From contig JAJZGH010000008.1 in the NCBI GenBank assembly GCA_021798635.1, forward strand, positions 1-39,644: a stretch of 39,644 nucleotides of DNA, read 5' to 3'. Shown here one piece after another: positions 1 to 7,488 of this stretch (positions are counted from its first letter, which is position 1; each line of letters opens with the position of its first letter). The notes under the pieces were generated by a model. That model worked only from the letters and a program-made list of their open reading frames with translations, ran no database searches and had not been told where the DNA came from. The position numbers and the translations under genes are program-made. This DNA is from Planctomycetota bacterium. GTDB lineage: Bacteria > Planctomycetota > Phycisphaerae > WQYP01.

Positions 1-327
1 CCCGGTGGAAAGCTGTTGCTGTTGGAACATGTCCGCGCCACAAGCCCATGGATTGCCCGGCTGCAAAATGCGTTAACGCCTTCCTGGCGCATACTCGCCG
101 ATGGCTGTCACCTTAATCGCGATACCCTGCGCGTGGCCACGGCCAACGGTTTCCAAGTCGTTCAGAAGCGCCACGCGTTGGACGGGGCCTTGCTGACCGC
201 AATGCTCATAGCCAACGAATCCGCCGCTGCGCAGAACGGCAAACAACGTTACCCCGCCGATACCACGCCCATGGCTCCGGGCTTGCCGGCGCCGGGCATT
301 AATTCCGGACGGCCGATGGCGCGATAA
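1..327 (+). CDS. C-terminal part of a SAM-dependent methyltransferase (5' end outside window)
   Basis: The reading frame is open from base 1. It encodes a Pro-Gly-Gly-Lys-Leu-Leu-Leu-Leu-Glu-His strand followed by a 'GCHLNRDT' segment and a final Gly-Phe-Gln-Val-Val strand. This is the arrangement of the last third of small UbiE/class I methyltransferases: the beta-strand ending in E-H, an LNPxW-like helix and a C-terminal beta hairpin. The SAM-binding half lies upstream of the window, so the substrate cannot be inferred. The last 79 bases overlap the end of the convergent UDP-glucose dehydrogenase gene. After about residue 70 the sequence no longer looks like the family, so the tail is probably an extension read through the neighbour's 3' end. 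Confidence 0.6.
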   Translation, partial: PGGKLLLLEHVRATSPWIARLQNALTPSWRILADGCHLNRDTLRVATANGFQVVQKRHALDGALLTAMLIANESAAAQNGKQRYPADTTPMAPGLPAPGINSGRPMAR

Positions 328-1598
328 ATCAATCCGGCGGCCAGAACTTTGGTGCTGCCGAGGCAATTTCGCCCGTCAAAGACATATTTGCCGCGCATCA
401 AGGAGGCAATGTGCGGCCAGTTCTGGGTGATAAATACCGACCAGTCGGTAACAACGGCCACAGCATCCGCACCGCGCGAGCAATCATCTACGCTATTGGC
501 CCATGTTACTTTATCGCCGAGTGTGCGCCGGGCGTTTTCCATGGCCTGCGGATCATACACCCGAACGTTTATCCCGGCGGCCAGCAGGGCGTGAATAACT
601 TCAATGCTGGGGGCTTCACGCATATCATCCGTGTCGGCCTTAAAGGCTAAACCCCAGATAGCTACCTGCGGTTCCGTTACGCCGGCCAGAGCCTTGATAA
701 TACGTGTAGCAAAGGCTTTTTTCTGTCGGGCGTTGGCTTTTTCAACACCGCTTAACAAATGCGGCTCCAAGCCAAATTCCTGCATCTGGTGCACCAAGGC
801 AGCGACATCTTTAGGAAAGCATGATCCGCCATAACCCACGCCCGCTTTTAAAAAGGATGGCCCGATGCGCTTGTCCGTGCCGATGCCCACCCGCACCGAT
901 TCAATATCCGCCCCGATGGCCAGCGCCAACTGGGAAAGCTCATTAATAAAGCTGATGCGCACCGCCAGCATCGCGTTGGAGGCGAATTTAGTTAATTCCG
1001 CGCTTTGCCGACTCATGGAGAAAATGGCATAGCCGCGGTCAATGAGCGGTTGATAAATTTCCCGCAGAACTTCCATGCCGGCATTGGAATTGGCACCGAA
1101 GACAATGCGGTCGGGCTGCATGAAGTCCTGAATCGCTGTGCCTTCGCGCAAAAATTCCGGATTGTTGACCACTTCAATGCGGTGCGGACTTTTGGCCACC
1201 TGCTGAGCGACAAGTTCTCCGGTACCCGGTGGAACCGTGCTTTTAATGACCAGCGTTTTAGGCCCGTTGGCATGCTTGAGAACATCTTCCACCGCGGCAA
1301 ATAACATGCTCAGGTCCGCGCCGCCCTTGGGGGATGGCGGCGTGCCTACCGCGATAAACACGCCCTGCGATTCTTTAATCGCCGCCGCGATATCCGTAGT
1401 AAAGCTTAGCCGGCCGGAGGAAGCTTCCGCTAAAATTAATTCCGATAAGCCCGGCTCATAAATGGGAACCTTGCCCTGAGACAGCCCCGCGACGCGCTTG
1501 GTGTCCACATCTACGCCGATGATCTTATGACCCAGGGCCGCCAAACACGTGCCACTGACCAAGCCGACATACCCACATCCGATAACCGCGATTTTCAT
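249..1598 (-). CDS. ugd: UDP-glucose 6-dehydrogenase
   Basis: Oxidises UDP-glucose to UDP-glucuronate with two NAD+ in the cytosol, feeding capsule, exopolysaccharide or lipid-linked sugar synthesis. The 449-residue product opens with the Rossmann motif GCGYVGLVSG right after the start. It carries a Thr-Val-Pro-Pro-Gly-Thr segment, the NPEFLREG motif, and the catalytic-cysteine motif GGSCFPKD, followed by a C-terminal UDP-binding domain containing KADTDDMREAPS. The ATG at 1598 is chosen because it directly precedes the Rossmann strand and has a GGAG-type ribosome site. A longer in-frame extension to 1739 lacks family similarity. The C-terminus runs about 20 residues past the usual end and overlaps the convergent methyltransferase frame. 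The family assignment is secure. Confidence 0.95.
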   Translation of the reverse strand: MKIAVIGCGYVGLVSGTCLAALGHKIIGVDVDTKRVAGLSQGKVPIYEPGLSELILAEASSGRLSFTTDIAAAIKESQGVFIAVGTPPSPKGGADLSMLFAAVEDVLKHANGPKTLVIKSTVPPGTGELVAQQVAKSPHRIEVVNNPEFLREGTAIQDFMQPDRIVFGANSNAGMEVLREIYQPLIDRGYAIFSMSRQSAELTKFASNAMLAVRISFINELSQLALAIGADIESVRVGIGTDKRIGPSFLKAGVGYGGSCFPKDVAALVHQMQEFGLEPHLLSGVEKANARQKKAFATRIIKALAGVTEPQVAIWGLAFKADTDDMREAPSIEVIHALLAAGINVRVYDPQAMENARRTLGDKVTWANSVDDCSRGADAVAVVTDWSVFITQNWPHIASLMRGKYVFDGRNCLGSTKVLAAGLIYRAIGRPELMPGAGKPGAMGVVSAG

Positions 1599-1753
1599 AA
1601 AAGCTCCAAAATCAGGCGGCCCGGAGGTGCTTACATGACATCCAAGCCCCACCACGCGGGAATAGCTGCACGTGAACAAAACCACAAGTATATTGTTCAA
1701 CGCCCCGGGCATCACCGGCCGCCCGGAGATTATCGGCAATTTTCGCCATTGTT

Positions 1754-1790
1754 TTGAATTTGTCCAATGAAATGCAAAATCCGTTAAAAT
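1754..1790 (+). promoter_or_regulatory. candidate promoter for the leader ORF and obg
   Basis: A -10-like TAAAAT lies at 1785-1790 and a weak -35-like TTGTCC at 1760-1765, 19 bases apart, in a locally AT-rich patch. It sits about 40 bases upstream of the ATG at 1831. It is seen by eye only and the spacing is longer than ideal. Confidence 0.3.
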
Positions 1791-1830
1791 AGCAGGGGCG
1801 TGCGTGCGGTACGCGCAGGAGCGATATTTT

Positions 1831-1914
1831 ATGGCTCACGGACCGACGCTAAAAGCGACCGGCTTTAAAATCCGGATTAAAAAAGGATCCCGACCGGTAT
1901 CGGGATGGTGCTGA
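1831..1914 (+). CDS. 27-residue leader ORF in front of obg
   Basis: A short frame starts at ATG 1831 and is preceded by AGGAG at 1817-1821, a better ribosome site than that of obg itself. It encodes a basic peptide (MAHGPTLKATGFKIRIKKGS then seven residues) and stops with TGA at 1912-1914, two bases before the obg ATG at 1917. This is the layout of a translationally coupled leader peptide. The opening Met-Ala-His resembles ribosomal protein L27, which often precedes obg, but the rest does not match L27. Function is unknown. It could be a chance frame, though the good ribosome site and the exact abutment argue otherwise. Confidence 0.45.
   Translation: MAHGPTLKATGFKIRIKKGSRPVSGWC
1887..1906 (+). 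promoter_or_regulatory. hairpin overlapping the obg ribosome-binding region
   Basis: Perfect 7-bp inverted repeat ATCCCGA / TCGGGAT with a six-base loop (CCGGTA). The right arm contains the only GGGA-like ribosome site for the obg start at 1917. If it folds in mRNA it would hide that site. Ribosomes translating the leader ORF run through it and would open it. Confidence 0.4.
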
Positions 1915-1916
1915 AA

Positions 1917-3110
1917 ATGTTTATTGATGAAGCGGAAATTGAAGTGTTTGCGGGCAAAGGGGGCAACGGGTGCGTCTCCATGCGCCGGGAGAAATATATT
2001 CCCCTGGGCGGCCCTGACGGCGGTGATGGCGGCAAAGGGGGCAGCGTCTATCTGGAAGCAACCGAGGGTGTGGAAACTCTGCTGGATATGGTTGGGCGGC
2101 ATCATTGGCGCGCGGGCAACGGCGAAAACGGTCAGGGCAAGAAAAAGGCCGGCAGCGATGGCAACGATCTGGTGATTCGTCTGCCGGCGGGAACAATGGT
2201 CTATGACGCGATGACCGGCTTACTGCTGGTGGACTTGGTGCCGGTGGGAAAACGGGCTTTGGTGGCCCGCGGCGGAAAGGGTGGACGGGGCAATTTGCAA
2301 TTTACTTCGTCGGTGCGGCAGGCACCGGATTTTGCGGAACCGGGGGAATTGGGGCAGAATCGAAAATTAAAATTCCAACTCAAGCTCATTGCGGATGTCG
2401 GCTTGATCGGCAAACCCAATGCCGGTAAATCTACGCTGCTGTCACGGTTATCCGCAGCGCGGCCAAAAATCGCGGATTATCCTTTTACCACCCTTAAACC
2501 GCAGTTGGGCATTGCGGAACTCGATATGGAACGCCGCCTGGTGCTGGCCGATATTCCAGGCTTGATTGAAGGTGCCTCGGAAGGGGCGGGACTGGGATTG
2601 GATTTTCTCCGGCATATTGAGCGCACGCGCGTGCTGGTGCACTTATTAGATATGGTTCCCATGGATGAAACAGCCCCCATCGACAGCTACCGCGCCATAC
2701 GCGAAGAGCTTCTGGCCTACAGCCCCAAACTGGCGGCCAAACCGGAAATTCTGGTCGCTAATAAAATGGACCTCACCGGCGCGCCGGAAGCACTGGCGGA
2801 TTTGCGCACAGCGTTGCCCGGAAAACAGATTCTGGCGGTCAGCGCCGCCACCGGCACCGGCCTGCGGCCATTGCTGGAAGATTTGTGGCAGCTTATTATT
2901 GCCACGCCCGCCGGCGAAGCGTTTGAAGAAGCGCCGCCGATGATCGCGGTAAATCTGGATCGTGTGCGGGAATCTTCCGCCAAACTGGCCGAAGCGCAGT
3001 TGGCGGCGGAAGTGGAAGCGATCAAAGCGGATGATGTTCGCAAGGGCAAGTACTATCGGCGTACCAAGGCGGATCGAACCAGAGACCGCAATAAAAAGAG
3101 ACTTTCATAA
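1917..3110 (+). CDS. obg: Obg/CgtA family GTPase
   Basis: Essential GTPase involved in late 50S ribosomal subunit assembly and the stringent response. The 397-residue product begins with the glycine-rich Obg fold (FIDEAEIEVFAGKGGNG and GGPDGGDGGKGG). Next comes the G domain with the P-loop GKPNAGKS, the switch II DIPGLIEGAS and the NKMD specificity motif. The basic C-terminal tail ends in several Arg/Lys residues. ATG 1917 is preferred over ATG 1905 because the family starts at M-F-I-D-E-A. It lies 17 bases upstream of coaX, probably in the same transcript. Unlike the common arrangement, rplU and rpmA are not adjacent. Confidence 0.95.
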   Translation: MFIDEAEIEVFAGKGGNGCVSMRREKYIPLGGPDGGDGGKGGSVYLEATEGVETLLDMVGRHHWRAGNGENGQGKKKAGSDGNDLVIRLPAGTMVYDAMTGLLLVDLVPVGKRALVARGGKGGRGNLQFTSSVRQAPDFAEPGELGQNRKLKFQLKLIADVGLIGKPNAGKSTLLSRLSAARPKIADYPFTTLKPQLGIAELDMERRLVLADIPGLIEGASEGAGLGLDFLRHIERTRVLVHLLDMVPMDETAPIDSYRAIREELLAYSPKLAAKPEILVANKMDLTGAPEALADLRTALPGKQILAVSAATGTGLRPLLEDLWQLIIATPAGEAFEEAPPMIAVNLDRVRESSAKLAEAQLAAEVEAIKADDVRKGKYYRRTKADRTRDRNKKRLS

Positions 3111-3127
3111 CAGCACGGAGCCTGATT

Positions 3128-3910
3128 GTGAGCGTGATTGCCATTGATATAGGAAATACCCGCATCGGCGTGGGATTATTTACCGCCGGGAAAAGTGCCG
3201 ACCCGGCCCTGCGGTTTAATCATTCAGATATTCAATCTGAGATGTTGGCGTATCTTGAGAAACTCTCCACCGGCGTAACCGATGGCGGGCGGCGGCCCGA
3301 TGGGGTGGTGCTGGCCAGTGTCGCACCGGAATGGACTGACCGTGTGGCGGAACTCATCAGCAACCGCTGCTCAATGACGCCGGAAATTGTGGGTACGGAT
3401 CTGAAAATTCCCGTGCAAACCAATCTCAGCGATGACTCCACCGTGGGTGTGGACCGTCTGCTGGGAGCACTGTGCGCGTATGTGAATACCGAGCAGGCCT
3501 GCGCCATTATCAGTGCGGGAACGGCTTTGGTGGTGGATTGTATTGATGATGCGGGGACATTTCTTGGCGGAGCCATTGCTCCGGGCCTGGCGCTGGCGGC
3601 CAAGGCCATGCACACGGGCACTGCGCAACTGCCCATGGCGAATCTGGATTTGCCGCAGGAACCCTTTGGCCGCGACACCATGGAAGCACTGAATCTCGGG
3701 GCTTATGCCGCCATCCGCGGCGCTGCAGCCTATCTTCTGGAACGCTACGCGGAAAAGCTTGGTCATTGGCCGCATGTGGTAGGCACCGGCGGTGATGCGA
3801 TGCGCGTGTTCGGCAACAGCGGCCTGGTGGATTCGTTTATTCCCGATCTGGTGCTGCAAGGTGCCGCATTGGTCTGGGAACATCATCATGGGGAAGATCC
3901 CACAGGCTAA
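3128..3910 (+). CDS. coaX: type III pantothenate kinase
   Basis: Phosphorylates pantothenate, the first step of coenzyme A synthesis. The 260-residue protein has the ASKHA-fold phosphate-binding motif DIGNT at residues 7-11. It also has a GVDRLLGA segment with the pantothenate-site residues, and the second phosphate motif SAGTALVVDCID followed by FLGGAIAPGL. The start codon is GTG, placed seven bases after GGAG (3117-3120). A second GTG two codons later is possible. It follows obg closely, suggesting cotranscription. Type III enzymes are insensitive to CoA feedback and typically need a monovalent cation (family knowledge). Confidence 0.94.
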   Translation: MSVIAIDIGNTRIGVGLFTAGKSADPALRFNHSDIQSEMLAYLEKLSTGVTDGGRRPDGVVLASVAPEWTDRVAELISNRCSMTPEIVGTDLKIPVQTNLSDDSTVGVDRLLGALCAYVNTEQACAIISAGTALVVDCIDDAGTFLGGAIAPGLALAAKAMHTGTAQLPMANLDLPQEPFGRDTMEALNLGAYAAIRGAAAYLLERYAEKLGHWPHVVGTGGDAMRVFGNSGLVDSFIPDLVLQGAALVWEHHHGEDPTG

Positions 3911-4147
3911 GCACCCCGCCGGGGCTTGCTGGGCAACGTACCGAAAGGGGCGCACAGTCTGGCAAAACCGAAGGAGAACCTGACAAGCCGGTCCATAGAG
4001 GGATCACGACCACGACCGGGGTGCGTAGAAATCAAAAATAAATCTTAAAAATTAACTCGACGGTATTTACGACCCGGTTAATATACGGTACGATTCCGAG
4101 TCTCAAATCATGGTTCGCCCTGGTGCGGACGATGCAGGAGTGACGCG
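3911..4147 (+). promoter_or_regulatory. intergenic region with several inverted repeats and a candidate promoter
   Basis: 237 bases without a gene. Right after the coaX stop, CCCC-GCC-GGGG (3913-3925 area) could form a short terminator-like hairpin without a T-tract. A GC-rich, structured-looking part follows, including CCGGTC (3988-3993) paired with GACCGG (4014-4019). An AT-rich stretch then contains a candidate promoter: TCGACG at 4057-4062 and TAATAT at 4079-4084, 16 bases apart. AGGAGTGA precedes the ATG at 4148. I compared the structured part with common riboswitches and SRP RNA and could not match it. Confidence 0.35.
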
Positions 4148-6460
4148 ATGAGCCGATGGGCGGCAATATTGTTATTGGTTGTGTTTTTCGGGGCCGCTTC
4201 ACGCGCGACTGCGGCTACGGTGAAGCTGCAAACGGTGTCCGCAGCGACGCTTTCTGCGCGGGGCAACCGGTGGAATGCAGCCATTGCGGGGTTCACCAAT
4301 TCAACTTACCAGGCGGTTAAGGCGGATTTATTTGTCCGTCTGGACCGGATGTCCAATGTGGAATTTGTAGAGCCGATCTGGCTGCCGGCCCGCAGCGATG
4401 AAACCATTTCCCTGCCCGTGTTCTGCCCTTTTCCGCGAGCCGGCAAAAAAGTCCTTGACTACACCGCCTGGCTGGCCACCGGCGCGTCAGGTCATATTAT
4501 CGCGCGAAACACTGGAAGCATGTTTACTCCCGCGGCGCGCTACGCAACCATGGCCGTGACGGATGGCAATGATCAGACCACGGCTGACCTTGCCGTGCAA
4601 ATGCGCAAACAGGAAGGGCTTACATCCGTTATTGCCTACACCGATGCATCCCACATGCCCTATGTGCCATCGGAATATGACGGCGTCTACGCGCTTTTTG
4701 CGGCCCGGCGGCACATGGCGCTGTCCGGCCCGCAACGCAATGCTCTACGCCGCTGGCTGGTCTCCGGGGGGCGGCTATGGATTCAGTCGCAAAGAGTCAG
4801 CGATCACTTTGGTCGTGCGTTATTAGGTCCCGCTTGGACGATTGTAAAAGTCGGGCAGACCCATACGGCCACACTGCATTTTTCCGGGCGGGGAATGCAA
4901 AATTCCGTTCTGCATTTGAAAAAAGCGATACACATGGTGTATCTCCTGGCTCCAGGATATACCACCCTGGCAAAAGTCAACGGATGGCCGGCGGTTATGG
5001 TGCGGCGTGTCGGGCTGGGACGCGTATATATTTGCGCGGTCAACGGTCGCGGAATGCTCAATAAAACTAAAATGGGCGGTGCCGTGCTTTGGCCGATTGT
5101 CCGAAATTTTTATTCTTCCGGCGGGATCCATATCCCAGGAGCTATTCTCAAGCACAACGCCAGCTCGCAAATTGGGTATCGCATTTCCGGTCGCATGATT
5201 ATCGGGGTGGTGCTGGTGGGGTTGACGGTTCTGCTGCTACTGGCGGCTTTTGTACTGGGGCGCAAGGACAAGCTGGAGCGGCTGGCACCGGCGGCCATCG
5301 CGTTGGCGGTTGTGGCGGGTGTCATTCTAATCATCAATGGCAAGCTCAACCGCGGGCGGGTCAAGTTGACGCTTTCATCGTATCAAATCGCCTGTGCCGC
5401 ACCCGACCAGCATTTGCTGGCGATCAGCGGGTTTGCCTCCATTTTTTCGCCTAAGGCCCAGGCGGCGGAACTTACGACGTCCTCGGGGCTTCAATTGAAT
5501 CCCAAGACCAGTTTCGCCAAGCAGTCCAGTGCGCGCGTAGCGTCACAAAACAATCAGAAATTCCAATGGCAAAATATACAGTTGCCTTCCGGTGCTGCCA
5601 TTGATATTCCATTTACCAGCACCCATGCCAACCGCCTGATTCAACCGGTTGTCGGACGGTTCGGTCCGGCGGGCCTGGAGATTTCCGGGCAGGAAACATT
5701 ATTAGCAAATTTGCGGGATATGGCCATTGCGGCACCACGCGGGGCGCTGGCCTTGGCGCGCGCCGGAAGTGGAACCCGTCTTGCCGGCCCAGCGCAAATT
5801 CTGCCCGCCGGTCAATTTATCCAGTCTTCCTTTTTAACCCGCAGTCAGCAAAACCATAACACCATTGAAGCACGGTTGTATAAAACCGGTGGTCCCGCTG
5901 AACCCGCGCTGTTGGGCTGGCCGAATGCCGCCATGCCGCTGCTGCATCTGACGCATAACCCCGTACGCATGAACCAGACCTTGCTGGTTATGCCCCTGGA
6001 AATGCGGGCCACCGCAGCCGGCACGCACGTGGAACTGCCTTGGCCCTATCTGCCGTACCGGTTGGTTCCTGGTTCCGGGCAACATGCTCCAGCTCCAGTC
6101 TATAACACGCGCAAGCATCGCTGGCTGAAGAATCTGTCCTCCCCGGCGAATATATTTTTGCGTTTTCAATTGCCCCGGCAAGTGCTGCCGCTGAAATTAA
6201 CCAGCGCTGTATTAACGATTAAACTCAGTGCTCCGGGACGCCCCGTTTCAGTGATGGCGTCTGAAAAAGGCAAATGGGTGACCGTCAGCAGTGCCAGCAA
6301 CGGCGGCACGATGGTTCTTCATCTCACGCCTGCGGCATTATCCGCTATCGGTCCGGCGGGGGGATGGAAGTGCGAGATTATTGTCGGGGGTACCATTGAC
6401 CCCAGCAGCACATGGCATGTGACAACGGTCCGTTTAACGGCAGCGGGTACGGTACAATAA
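4148..6460 (+). CDS. unrecognised membrane-anchored secretory protein next to an ABC-2 exporter
   Basis: 770 residues. The N-terminus is a signal peptide (residues about 1-22, cleavage near ATA-AT). A long extracytoplasmic region follows. Around residues 190-215 it has an S-x-x-Q-x-x-x-L-x-x-W-x-x-x-G-G-x-L pattern, typical of the glutamine-amidotransferase-like domains found beside GldF/GldG-type ABC genes. Two adjacent membrane segments lie at about 350-371 and 380-398, joined by a short basic loop (RKDKLER). A C-terminal half of about 370 residues is probably outside the cytoplasm. A good AGGAG ribosome site fixes the start. Forty-four bases separate it from the ABC ATPase gene, so it probably works with that exporter. 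The exact role is unknown. Confidence 0.75.
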   Translation: MSRWAAILLLVVFFGAASRATAATVKLQTVSAATLSARGNRWNAAIAGFTNSTYQAVKADLFVRLDRMSNVEFVEPIWLPARSDETISLPVFCPFPRAGKKVLDYTAWLATGASGHIIARNTGSMFTPAARYATMAVTDGNDQTTADLAVQMRKQEGLTSVIAYTDASHMPYVPSEYDGVYALFAARRHMALSGPQRNALRRWLVSGGRLWIQSQRVSDHFGRALLGPAWTIVKVGQTHTATLHFSGRGMQNSVLHLKKAIHMVYLLAPGYTTLAKVNGWPAVMVRRVGLGRVYICAVNGRGMLNKTKMGGAVLWPIVRNFYSSGGIHIPGAILKHNASSQIGYRISGRMIIGVVLVGLTVLLLLAAFVLGRKDKLERLAPAAIALAVVAGVILIINGKLNRGRVKLTLSSYQIACAAPDQHLLAISGFASIFSPKAQAAELTTSSGLQLNPKTSFAKQSSARVASQNNQKFQWQNIQLPSGAAIDIPFTSTHANRLIQPVVGRFGPAGLEISGQETLLANLRDMAIAAPRGALALARAGSGTRLAGPAQILPAGQFIQSSFLTRSQQNHNTIEARLYKTGGPAEPALLGWPNAAMPLLHLTHNPVRMNQTLLVMPLEMRATAAGTHVELPWPYLPYRLVPGSGQHAPAPVYNTRKHRWLKNLSSPANIFLRFQLPRQVLPLKLTSAVLTIKLSAPGRPVSVMASEKGKWVTVSSASNGGTMVLHLTPAALSAIGPAGGWKCEIIVGGTIDPSSTWHVTTVRLTAAGTVQ

Positions 6461-6504
6461 GCCCCATGGCGGAATTGTAAGTTCCCAATCATACAGGAAT
6501 GTTT

Positions 6505-7488
6505 ATGAGCGAAGCACCGGTTGTGGAAACAGTGGAATTGACCAAGGTCTACGGTGAATTTACCGCGCTTGATCATTTAAGCATTCGCCTGGAAAAAGGG
6601 CAGATACTCGGTTTCATCGGGCCTAATGGCGCCGGCAAAACCACCACCATTAAAATTCTCGTCGGATTAATCCGTCCTACCAGCGGAAAAGCGTCCATCG
6701 GCGGTGTGGATTGCACGTCCGATGCGCGAAAAATCAAGCATCTGGTCGGGTATATGCCTGATACATTTGGATCCTATGACAACATGCGCGTGCGGGAATA
6801 TCTGGATTTCTTCGGGGCGGCATTCAAAATTCCCCGCAAACAACGGCAAGACCGAATCAATGCGTCGCTGGCTATTACCGGTGCGACCCACATGGCCGAT
6901 TTGTATGTTGAAAGCCTTTCCCATGGTATGAAACAGCGCGTGGCCATCGCCCGAACCCTCCTGCATGACCCACCGGTCCTGATTCTCGATGAGCCGGCCA
7001 ACGGCTTGGACCCCGCCGCACGTGTGGAGATGCGGGAAATTCTCCTGAACCTGGCGCAAAGAGGCAAAACGCTTATTGTCACGAGCCATATTCTGCCGGA
7101 GCTGGCGCGGATATGTAATATGGTGGCGATTATGACCAATGGAAAACTTCGTGCGTTCGGCACCTTGGATCAGATTATGCAAAACGTCCGGCATCAGCGC
7201 ATGATCGAAATACAGGTACTTTCCGAAGATGACGTTACCCAGGCGGCGGAAATTTTACGCGAGAGCCTCGGTGAGGCAGCCAGCGTTACTGCGGCACCAG
7301 CTGAAATGATGGTACGATTCAACACTACGGGTAACGAACAGAGTCTGGCGGTGGCGCTACAGCGGCTGGTGTCGGCGCAGGTGCGCGTGAGCCAATTCCG
7401 TGAAATGCAGCAGGATCTTGAAGACGCTTTCCTTTCTGTAACCCAGCAGGACAAGGTGCCGACCGCAGTCGGGGAGGCGCAGGCGTGA
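6505..7488 (+). CDS. ABC-2 type exporter, ATP-binding subunit
   Basis: 327-residue ATPase of the NatA/GldA/CcmA type. It shows Walker A GPNGAGKT at residues 39-46, a Q-loop region around GYMPD, and Walker B LILDEP at 159-164 followed by ANGLDP and a TSH switch histidine. The signature is LSHGMKQR (138-145), so the usual second Gly of LSGGM is His. The C-terminal extension of about 100 residues is typical of exporter ATPases. ATG 6505 is preferred over ATG 6499 because AGGA at 6494-6497 is then about seven bases away. The stop overlaps the permease start (GTGA), indicating translational coupling with the next gene. Confidence 0.9.
   Translation: MSEAPVVETVELTKVYGEFTALDHLSIRLEKGQILGFIGPNGAGKTTTIKILVGLIRPTSGKASIGGVDCTSDARKIKHLVGYMPDTFGSYDNMRVREYLDFFGAAFKIPRKQRQDRINASLAITGATHMADLYVESLSHGMKQRVAIARTLLHDPPVLILDEPANGLDPAARVEMREILLNLAQRGKTLIVTSHILPELARICNMVAIMTNGKLRAFGTLDQIMQNVRHQRMIEIQVLSEDDVTQAAEILRESLGEAASVTAAPAEMMVRFNTTGNEQSLAVALQRLVSAQVRVSQFREMQQDLEDAFLSVTQQDKVPTAVGEAQA

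Noticed and set aside
1831..1914. Possible rpmA (L27) remnant because the leader starts Met-Ala-His
   Set aside because: After the first three residues nothing matches L27, which is longer and glycine/lysine-rich in a different pattern.
3960..4030. Possible TPP or cobalamin riboswitch
   Set aside because: A GAACCTGA-like string is present but the CTGAGA partner and the conserved core are absent; no downstream thiamine or B12 gene either.
3911..4030. Possible SRP RNA (4.5S)
   Set aside because: The conserved GGTCAGGTCCGGAAGGAAGCAGCC core is absent.
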